DNA from: Hemicordylus capensis | Lineage: Eukaryota > Chordata > Lepidosauria > Squamata > Cordylidae | Assembly (NCBI RefSeq): GCF_027244095.1 | Contig: NC_069660.1 | Span: 51,413,834 to 51,477,833, forward strand | Length of the DNA: 64,000 nucleotides | Direction: 5' to 3' | Shown here: positions 55,455-64,000 of the stretch, one piece after another | Layout: every line of letters begins with the position of its first letter | Numbering within the stretch: position 1 is the stretch's first letter | Translations under genes and position numbers: made by a program | The notes under the pieces: model-generated | Told to the model about the DNA's origin: nothing | Databases searched by the model: none | The model's input: only the letters and a program-made list of their open reading frames with translations

Positions 55455-57330
55455 AATCAATTAATCTTTATCATGGTCTTACACCAGCATAAAGAGAAAA
55501 GGACATGTAAGATGTATCTTTAAAAGCAATTAGAAGCAATTAAAAACAATAGAGTCTATACCTAAAAGCATAAAGTCTGTGAAGTTATACATTACTATAA
55601 AATTGCTATGAGATTACTGTAAGGCTAAAATCTATGAGTGACTATAGAAAGCGGTAGCAGAACTATATAATTATAATATAAAATAATAGCATGAGGGCTA
55701 TAGAGTCAGAGTAGGGCTAAAATCTATAAAATACTACTGTTAAAAGTTGCATAGTATAAAATTGCTGAAGTGCTAAAATCTGTAAGACAATGTCTGTGAT
55801 ATATTCTGGAAAGTTAAAAGATAAACTGAGACCATAAGTGCAATAGGGCTGAATAGTTGGAAGATTAGTTCTTGCTGGAGGTCAAAGCCTGGCGAATTCT
55901 GCATACTGCCGCGCAAAACTTGGCAACATTGTATGGTATAGAGGGATTACAGTCCGAGAGTAATAGGGAGACATAGGATTGCCTGGGCATCCTGGCAATC
56001 TGTCAAGTAGTGGGAAAATTTTTATACATTTTTATAGAATAGGCAGTGAAGGAGAACATGCTCGATAATTTCAACTTGCCCTGAGTTGCAGGGGTACAGA
56101 AAGAGATCTTCCTGTATCTTTCTTCTAAGTCATCTGAAGAAAAGGTGTTGCTGTGAGCCAGGGTAAGGGCCCTTCCATGGGGTACTTCTAGCTGTGTAAG
56201 GTATCCAGCAGGTGTTGTTATATACTGTAGATCAGGGCTGCTCAACTTCGGCCCTCCTTCAGATTTTGATCTACAGTTCCTATAATCCCTGGCTATTGGC
56301 CACTGTGGCTGGGGATTATGGGATCTGTAGTCCAAAAACAGCTGGGGGACCCAGGTTGAGCAAGCCTCCTGTAGACTTTCAGGGAGAAGAAAGTTCGGGG
56401 ATATGTCTAAGTCGGTTCGGCATTTGGTGTCAATTATTAGCTGTTTGATCAGTGTTCTGGCCAGCTTGTAACCAAAGGAAAATAGGTGGGAAGGGGAGAG
56501 TACAAGTAAGGATAGTTTGGCTGCTAGAGATTGCTTCCATGTGGATTGGAAGCTGTCCACCAATGTTGAGGGAGCTCGGCCCATTGGTAGGAGGGATAGT
56601 CTCAGCCAGTAGTTGAGTATGGACAGCCAGACTCTGGCCTCCACTTTCACCAGGCCTTCCTCCAATCATAGACCGGCGTTAGAGAGACAATGGGGGACTT
56701 GGAGTACTGCTCTTAGGAATTTGGATTGGACGAGCTCTAGAGGAGCAAAGTTGGGAAAAGGGCCCAGCTGGGCACCATATAAAAGTTGTACCATCAACTT
56801 AGTTTCAAATAACTTAAAAACTGTGGGTATATATTGGCCTCCTTTTGATCAAAAGAATTTTAAGATGGCACTGGCACTCCTTTGAGTGTAGCTGCCATGA
56901 GCCTTCCTAGTCCTAGAAGCATGGAAGACCACTCCCAGGTATTTGAGGCATGAGACCTGACTGATGATGTTCCCATTTATATGCCAAGAGTGTGTGTCCT
57001 TGGTCTCTTAGTGAAGACCATGATTTTGGTTTTATAATAGTTGATTTCCAGTAGGTCTTCCTTGCAGTATTGGGTGAGGACCTTCAGTGCTCCTTCGAGT
57101 CCTATGGGGGTCCTGGAGAGGAATGCTGCATCATCTGCATAGAGCAGAGTGGAAATATGTTTCTCTGCCAACTTCAGTGGGTGGAAGTCTGGGTTGTTCA
57201 GGTGACCCATCATGTCATTTATATAGAAGTTGAACAGGAGAGAAGCAAGTATGCAACATATTTGATGCCCTTATGGGTTGGGACGGTGTTCAATAAGTGT
57301 CCTTGTGGGTTGCATCTAACTTTTAGGGAT
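55455..57330 (-). mobile_element. LINE 3' half with RT motif, clade unresolved
   Basis: The minus strand carries HISTLLYADDAAFLSRTPIG and INYYKTKIMVFTKRP (56977-57213), an RT catalytic YADD block. Then LVKVEARVWLSILNYWLRLS (56003-56665) matches the copy at 21228-21821. The 3' UTR runs to about 55455 with the shared end phrase ACCAGCATAAAG in reverse context. The reading frame is broken and a MITE sits at 56233-56368. I cannot fix the clade without a search. Confidence 0.78.
56233..56368. mobile_element. 136-bp hAT-like foldback MITE inside a LINE
   Basis: Ends CAGGGCTGCTCAACTTCGG and CAGGTTGAGCAAGCCTC. Inner pairing CTATAATCCCTGGC and GGGGATTATGGGAT. Flanks CTGTAGAT (56225-56232) and CTGTAGAC (56369-56376) are an 8-bp duplication with one mismatch. 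Younger than the LINE it interrupts. Confidence 0.85.
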
Positions 57331-58819
57331 GGTTAAGGGATTTGTACATCATGCAGGGTATAGATGAGGTACAAGGCTTGGTCAGTGTCTTGGACATTAG
57401 ATGAATGGCAATAACTTTAAGCAAACAGTAATACAGATAAAATGTTTAGGGGCATACAAGAAAATACTGATTTGTATCTTTATTATTTTTCATAGCTACA
57501 GATTTTGTTCGCATCATGAAAATTGCATTCATGTCATCATGACATTCATCAATTGTTGTTCACTGATTCATCAATTTATTCCAATTGGTTTCAGTGGGAG
57601 GACCACCTCAATTTCTCCTGCCTATAACTTCATGGTTTCCTAGTCAATCTGCATGAAATTTATAGTCATTTGATAACCTCCTAAAGGAATCAAGCCTGCT
57701 AAATATTAGGCAGATAGAAGAGTGCACCCCATCAAAGAGTACCTCATCCCCAGTTTGCGGTGGAAAAGGTATGAAGGGTGATAGATCAGTTTTTTGGACA
57801 GATCATGTCCAAATTTAGACAGCAAATGAATTGCTGCAGCTGATAGAAAAGACAACTTCCATAGATATGAGCCCCAAATCTATTGGGAAATGGTGTGTGG
57901 TGGTGGATCAGTACATGTTCCTCTGTTGAAACATAACCCAGTTAAAGATGGAAGAGAATGCATGTTTCCCATGGGTTTTATGTTTCTGCATATCCCATCC
58001 CTTGCCACTCTGTGATTGGGGGTTTCTCCATGAAGTTTACTGTGTTTGGTAAGATGTGTCTAAGTTTATGATTGGATAGATTCCACTGTCAGTTTCCAAG
58101 GCTTTCTGCTTTTTCTTCCCACTCCTTAATCCCTAGCTGTTGCTGGCTGCAGGAATCGAAACCAAGGAAATGAAGAGACACAAGCACACCTGAATACAGA
58201 GATAGATTGCTACTCCTGCTCATTTGTGACCATTGCATTTGGCTTGGATAAACAGTGAACAGAATAAAATTAATTCTGCTCATAATGTTTTAGCACTAAT
58301 CCCAAAATGAATGTACGTGCCTACAGATTTTAGATTTCAACTATTATAGTGTGCCAAGTCTGCATGTATATGCCCCAGTTCCAGTTTCTCTTTCATACTG
58401 CCTTGAACAGGCAGTGATCATAACTCCAATTGACTCTAACTCTGCTTTCCTCTTTCCCCCTTGTATTGCTTACTATGATTGGACAGTCTTCTGGGCTCAT
58501 AGTGATGACACTCTCGCCAACCTCTTCTGGTCCCTCCTTCCACCTTATGCCAAAATCCACCAGCTTGCGGACTTTGTGTTTGCATTCAGACTGCAATCCT
58601 GCAGAAACTCTCATGGGTCTCATAGCTGTCGTGGTTAAGTGCTTTAGTTTATTGGCTTGTTTTCTGCAAAAATCAATGGTCAGTCTTGGCCAGGACTTAG
58701 TTAAAAAAGCTTTTGTGACTGGCAAACAAAAGAAATTTTTCCCCATATTTTGAGATGGAAGTGGATTCATTCAGCTTGAAAGAAGTATCATCAGCCATGT
58801 TAGTATTACTTTTCCAATA
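57331..58819. other. No recognisable gene
   Basis: Intergenic DNA. Overlapping open frames on both strands near 58350-58770 (95-125 codons) contain no recognisable motif, so I do not call a gene. Confidence 0.4.
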
Positions 58820-59072
58820 CCCCTGCTAACTTGGCAAAAAGACACTTTTTAATGTGGTGATTCTCTTTATTTAGCAGGGGGAGAGTAACTGTCCCCATCC
58901 ACCCCAGCACAGTACCTCCAGTGAGTGTTGCTGGTGTCTGTCTATGTTTCTTTTTAGATTGTGAGCCCTTTGGGGACAGGGATCCATCTTATTTATTTGT
59001 TATTTCTCTGTGTAAACCGCCCTGAGTCATTTTTGGAAGGGCGGAATAGAAATCAAATAAATAAATAAATAA
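58820..59072 (+). mobile_element. SINE-like repeat with hairpin head and L2-type tail, copy 3
   Basis: Starts CCCCTGCTAACTTGGCAAAA and ends TGTAAACCGCCCTGAGTCAT, GGAAGGGCGGAATAGAAATC and (AAAT)n. Same 5' base as copies 1 and 2. Confidence 0.8.
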
Positions 59073-60582
59073 GACGCTTATTAAAAAGTGGGCCTTAAAA
59101 ACAATGGATGTTTCTGAAAATATTATCATATCAAAAATTAATGATGTTGGCTGTATATCCCCCATAGTGTTGCTAGCTTTGAATCAACTGAAAATGAACT
59201 TTTCAACTGGCAAGTCAGCATTTCATTTTTCCAATATTTTATTTTCCACCAGGCTTTATTGGTTCACCATCTTTTCACTTGCTGTGTAGCCTTGTTTCCA
59301 CAAGTTCAATCACCTCATTAAAAATGTTGTTATACTCCTGTCCAGAAAGAGCAGGACAGACCTTTTTTAAAAGCAAGGTGACCTTTATTTCGGATTATGG
59401 AAAGGAAAACAGTCAGGAACATAAGCAGCCACTCAGTTAAAATAAAAAGTCACAGTGGGTCTTGATAGGCTGTTCTGCACATTAAAAAAGTATGGAACAA
59501 AAATTAAAGATCCATCAAGGTTAAGGCTGCCATGCATTCAAGGTGCAGGATCAGGGACCAATATATGGCAACCATAACCGTGATCATTTTTAAATTTCAG
59601 TTCTGCTCATAGTGTTTTAGCATTCAGCCCCTAATGAATGCACACCCCTACACATTTTAGACTTCAGCTACTAAAGATCAAACAGTAGCTTGATCTACAA
59701 AAATTAGCAGGTGACAATGCTGATCTTCAAGCTGTGAAATGTTTCACCTACTAATTTCTACAGCTCAAATTGCTGTTAAAGGTCCCAAATAGTCCAGAGT
59801 GGCTGATAAAGGGAGGGCATCGGGATGTCTGTGGAAGATTTCCTGACAGGTGTGTTCTTGGTACATCCCCTTCCTAATTGCATGAGCAGCTGTACTGGTC
59901 CCTAGTCTCCTTAAGAACTGCCAGTAAAGTTTAATTGAAAAATACCTGTGGCAAACTAGACACAAGGTGGGAGATTTGTGACTGGCATCCCCAGTATCTT
60001 TTGTTTGTTTGTTTGTTTGTTTAACTTGAAAGCAGCTGGTGGGAGGCAAGTCAATTGACCATGGGGGGGGGGGAGACAGTTGTTAGTATCATAGCTTTCT
60101 TTCCTCTCCTCCACAGCTCATTGCAGCTGGGGCGGGGGGTGGTGGCAGTGGGGGTTGGAGACAGTGATTCAAAATAGGGGAAATGGTACAGGCTGTGGAG
60201 AAAGAGGGTTTAGAAAGTCTGCCTGACTTTGTACTGGGCACCAGCCCCACAGGCCAGATCCAAATCACCCTACCATTTAGGTAAGGAAAGTGAGATTGGG
60301 AGACAAGGGGCTGGCCAGGTAGGGCCCTAGCTGAGGGTTTATGGCTAATTCTTGACACCCCAGAGCCCATGTGAGGTATGCCAGGAGGAAGCAGCAGCAG
60401 CAAAAGGGACTCACCACAAACCTGCCAACATGGCCCTATTTTTCCATTCAGGTGAATGGAATGTTGACAGGTACGTCGCCATGGTGGTGCTTCCTTCTTC
60501 TGCATTCCATCCCCGGGAAAGCAACTTCCTTCAAGAACCTCCTGTGATGATTCTGTCAACAGGGCAACACTCTTACTCTTAC
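59073..60582. other. No recognisable gene
   Basis: Intergenic DNA with a (GTTT)n run (about 60001-60022) and a poly-G tract (60064-60073). The 165-codon minus-strand frame at 60089-60586 has no recognised domain and no support as a gene. Confidence 0.4.
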
Positions 60583-60728
60583 TCATACCAGTTGCAGGGG
60601 AGCAACAGCAGGAGCGAGGGCATGGCCTTACCTCTTGTCTGTGGGCTTCTCGGAGGCATCTGGTGGGCCACTGTGTGAATCAAGATGCTGGACTCGATGG
60701 GCCTTGGGCCTCATCCTTCTTATGAGAG
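60583..60728 (+). mobile_element. CR1 3' end fragment
   Basis: ATACCAGTTGCAGGGGAGCA, TCTGGTGGGCCACTGTGTGA and GATGGGCCTTGGGCCTCATC are CR1 3' UTR. Confidence 0.8.
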
Positions 60729-61387
60729 GGACCTCTACCTACTCGCTGCCTACTGATGAGTCCCCCTCCCCTTCAGGTAAGCTGGGGGACATGCTGAGGG
60801 AGGCAAGGCAGAATTACCATGGGGATAGGATAGAAGTGCCAATACTGGGCCCAGTGTAAGGCTTTGCTCTAGGGTCCTCTGCAACCCGGCGCTGCCCCTG
60901 TGAGGAGATCATCTCCCACATAATGTCTGGTTTGGCCTTTCATTTGTACCAGTTTTGTGCCTCACCTCCTTTTTTGTGTGCTTGTCAAATCTGATAACCA
61001 TACTAATCATTCCCGCTCATCTTTAACATCAGACTATTACTTATTATTTTCCTACTGTGACTTTTCCAACCAGCAGCCAGCTTCCAGTAATAGTTTGTAG
61101 TAGTAGAGTACTGTACCACTGTACCCTAATGTACTTATGAAAACGTTATCAAAGTTGAAATTTTTATATTAAAAATATGTATAAAATATGTATAAAATAT
61201 TATAAAAGTATAAAAATATGTATAAATAGATATTAAAATGTGTGTGTATATATATATCAGAAGTTAAGATGTCTACTGTATTCCACTCATCCATTGATAG
61301 TTATCTGGCTGACAGCATGACATTTACAAAGGAGGGCAAGGATTCTGTTTCTTTAATGGGTTTCCCTAACAGCAGCTCCTCCATGAA
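60729..61387. other. No recognisable gene
   Basis: AT-rich; contains an imperfect TATAAAATATG-type tandem tract at about 61165-61260. Confidence 0.4.
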
Positions 61388-61495
61388 ATGAACATAAGAA
61401 TAGCCCTGCTGGATCAGGCCCAAGGCCTATCAGGTCCAGCATCCTGTTTCACACAATGGTCCACCAGATGCCTCTGGCAATGCCACAACATAAAT
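61388..61495 (-). mobile_element. CR1 3' end fragment, truncated
   Basis: In reverse orientation: AGAATAGCCCTGCTGGATCA, CAGGTCCAGCATCCTGTTTC and GTCCACCAGATGCCTCTGG. Confidence 0.75.
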
Positions 61496-61944
61496 AATGG
61501 ATCATCGGATGGGATATGGATGGTGACTTCCTACATGAATATCAATAGCAGACCATGCAACAAAAAAATAAACTGAAATCCCTTTCATCTGCAAGATCCT
61601 GAAACTGATGCTGTACAGTATATAAAATTAAACTTGGCACACCACTATCATCCAGTCATAATTAACAATTCATCCCCAATTACCATTGTGTCACTTATGA
61701 ATTTTCATACAGCCATAAAAACTAATTTGTGTGAAGAATGTTGTTCTTTATACAGGCATCAGGCGTCAGTTTAAACCTGATCTTTCATTGATTTCCTTTG
61801 GGTTCTGTTTCTCCCCACTTAACAGGATTTAATTGGCATCAAGCTTTGCTATATCTTCATAAATCATATTTTGACCTGTTGCCCATCATGAGTATCATGA
61901 TCCCACCAGGTATCAATTGATTAGCTGCCTTTCGAAGTTGGGGA
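61496..61944. other. No recognisable gene or repeat
   Basis: AT-rich intergenic DNA; nothing recognised. Confidence 0.4.
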
Positions 61945-62125
61945 AGGACGGACTGTAGCTCAGTAGGAGAAGAGCATCTGTTTTGCACACAGAAGGTCCC
62001 AGGTTCAATCCTTGGCATCCTCAGATAGGGTTGGGGAAAACATCTGAAACCTGGACAGTTACTGCCAGTGAGCTACACGGACCAGTTTGTCTGATTCAGT
62101 ATAAGGCAGCTTCCTATATAACCCA
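61945..62125 (+). mobile_element. tRNA-Ala-derived SINE
   Basis: Head GGACGGACTGTAGCTCAGTA, GCATCTGTTTTGCACACAGA and GGTTCAATCCTTGGCATCCT. Body AGATAGGGTTGGGGAAAACA, tail AGTATAAGGCAGCTTCCTAT. Confidence 0.8.
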
Positions 62126-62907
62126 CTTAAGATTTGTCTTTAGGTAGGAGCTCTTGTTTACAATCAATGCTGTTCAACTCACCCTTGAACCACAGCCAGT
62201 TCACATGACCTATCTGGCATGTTAAGAATGGGGGTTGATTGGATCATGGCAGTTTGGTGCATACTGAAGCTGTTGGGTGGTTGTTTCAGCTTGCAGCTAA
62301 ACCCACATTAATTGTGGCAGTGAAAAAATTCCTGGAAATTGGGTGAGGCACACAGTTAAACAATCCCACTACCTTGCCCGGTCCATGAATGGGAATCCAC
62401 AAGCTGCAGCTGGGCATCTGGAAGAGCAAGGCAGCAAGGAACTACAGGAGGACCTCAGAAAATGGAGTGAGCAACTTGCTCAAACTGAATACTTTTATTT
62501 CCTTTGGGCGTGACTACCCCTCCCAGCTTCCATGCCCCTCTACATCTGCTACAGAGTGAAGTTCCTTAAAGGAGCAGTCTGCAGCTTGGAGCCAAGCACG
62601 CCATAGTCTCTGTGCTACCTTCCTGCCTGATGCCCTCCCTATGTCAGTGATTAGGCACTGGGGAAAGAAAGGGTTGTGGCATGGCAGGGCTGATGGTAGT
62701 CTGGCTCAGGAGGTGCCATCTCTGGGGGGTCCAGGTTTGAGGCACTGATGGCTACTCCACTTGTGCTCAGTGTTGGGTTCTGTAGCCGGTAGCAGTGGCA
62801 TGGACCTGGTCGACTGTTCTCCGTCTGAGTCAGTCCTGGCTATCTCTCAAGGTCAAGGCCACGACACCCACAAATAGACTTCCTCATATGCTAACCTCCT
62901 CATGGAC
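62126..62907. other. No recognisable gene or repeat
   Basis: Intergenic DNA; no motif recognised. Confidence 0.4.
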
Positions 62908-64000
62908 CCACTTATTTATTTATTTATTTATTTATTTATTTTATTTGTATACCGCCCTTCCAAAATGGCTCAGGGTGGTTTACAATTAAAACAAACCACT
63001 AAAACAGTAAAGAACTAAAACAAATTAAAAACCATATAACAACAATTAACAATTTTAAAACATTTTAAAATAGCAATTAAACAATTACAGTGATTAAAAG
63101 CCCCAACATCGGGTTAGAATATTAAAACAGATTTTAAAACCCTGGAAAGCCAGGCCAAACAAATACGTTTTAAGGGCTCTCCTGAAGGCTAATAGAGAAT
63201 TCAAATTGCGGATTTCCGCAGGGAGCGCATTCCACAGCCCTGGAGCAGCTATAGAGAAGGCCTGCCTCTGAGTCGCCACCAGACGAGCTGGTGGTAACTG
63301 GAGACGAACCTCCTCAGATGATCTTAATGTGTGGTGGGGATCATGCAGAAGAAGGCGCTCTCTAAGGTAACTCGGGCCTAAGCCATTCAGGGCTTTAAAG
63401 GTAATAACCAGCACTTTATTTTGCCCAGAAACAGATCGGCAGCCAGTACAATTGTTTCAAAGACCAATCTGGCTGCCGCATTTTGAAATAATTGAAGTTT
63501 CTGAACTACGTGCAAAAGCAGCCCCACGTAGAGTGCATTGCAATAGTCAAGCCGGGAGGTTACCAGCTGGTGCACCACTGTTTTGAGGTCATCCTCTTCA
63601 AGGAATGGGCGCAGCTCTCGAATCAGCCAAAGCTGATAGAAAGCACTCCTGGCCATGGCCTCCACCTGAGATACCAGGGTGAGGCCTGGGTCCAGGAGTA
63701 CTCCCAAGCTGCACACCTGCTCCTTCTGGGGGAGTGTAACCACATCCAGCACAGGAAGATCTAACTGATTCTGGGCCCCCACAATGAGCACCTCCATCTT
63801 GCTTGGATTCAGCTTCAATTTGTTATCCCTCATCCAGCCCATTACTGCCTGTAGGCAGGCATTTAGAGAGTGAGTGCCATTTCCTGAAGAAGGAAGGGAG
63901 AAGGAGATTTGGGTGTCATCATCAGCATACTGATAACACCCAGCACCAAATCTCCTGATGACCTCACCCAGCAGTTTCATGTAGATATTAAAAAGCATTG
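62908..64000 (-). mobile_element. L2-clade LINE, RT to 3' end, runs off the window
   Basis: Minus-strand frames read QYADDDTQISFSLPSSG, WMRDNKLKLNPSKMEVLIVG, LGVLLDPGLTL, RLDYCNALYVGL and QNAAARLV (63387-63998). The C-terminal segment LVITFKALNGLGPSYLRERL, VATQRQAFSIAAPGLWNALP and FRRALKTYLFGLAF follows at 63094-63414. A deletion and frame change near 63420-63470 remove the linking segment. The 3' UTR ends with CTGAGCCATTTTGGAAGGGC and a (TAAA)n tail at 62908-62942. The 5' part lies beyond the window. Confidence 0.88.

Noticed and set aside
58350-58770. Overlapping 95-125 codon frames on both strands
   Set aside because: Mutually overlapping, no motif, and consistent with chance in non-coding DNA.
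60089-60586. 165-codon minus-strand open frame
   Set aside because: No recognised domain, crosses into a CR1 3' end and has no splice or promoter context.
12000-64000. ADORA1 exons
   Set aside because: ADORA1 is the usual neighbour on this side, but no seven-transmembrane receptor motif is visible on either strand.
1-64000. Retroviral, LTR or Polinton elements
   Set aside because: No LTR pairs, Gag/Pol/Env-like segments or capsid-type frames were recognised; all RT remnants are of the non-LTR LINE type.

Overview
This is vertebrate nuclear DNA, almost certainly from a squamate reptile (lizard or snake). The taxonomic evidence is a recognisable Sauria SINE at about 27.1 kb, CR1 and L2 LINEs of the reptilian type, CORE-SINEs with L2-type tails, and a myogenin gene whose protein reads like the bird/reptile orthologue. 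Bacterial features (operons, ribosome binding sites, CRISPR arrays) are absent and not expected. I saw no retroviral, LTR or Polinton coding sequence.

The only host gene I can support is MYOG (myogenin), on the minus strand. Exon 1 (11093-11572) encodes the N-terminus, the Cys-rich segment and the whole bHLH domain. Exon 2 (7640-7721) encodes the Ser/Pro-rich segment. Both have canonical splice signals and matching phases. Directly upstream lies a classic myogenin promoter: MEF3, MEF2, TATA-like box and a proximal E-box, in the order known from mammals. The conserved C-terminal exon 3 is not visible downstream. A short in-phase candidate start (6914-6945) runs straight into a CR1-like tail and stops. 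MYOG's usual vertebrate neighbours (PPFIA4, ADORA1) leave no recognisable coding exon here.

Layout. 1-4.5 kb: sparse DNA with large foldback repeats and two head-to-head mariner-like MITEs. 5.7-7.5 kb: nested SINE, CR1 tail, a 670-bp hAT-type insertion and a complete-looking non-autonomous Helitron, all downstream of MYOG exon 2. 7.6-11.8 kb: MYOG exons 2 and 1, intron 1 and the promoter. 12-64 kb: gene-poor flank (upstream of MYOG) built from LINE fragments (CR1, L2, and a third RT family near 21 and 56 kb), tRNA-derived SINEs, many short hAT-like elements with 8-bp target duplications, foldback MITEs and microsatellites. A GC-rich 1.3-kb hAT-like element sits in a LINE tail at 38.3-39.6 kb.

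I did not find a clearly new gene system. The points most worth checking are the missing MYOG exon 3, the Helitron beside it, the GC-rich hAT-like family, a SINE-like repeat with a fixed 5' end and L2-type tail, and the large palindromes.
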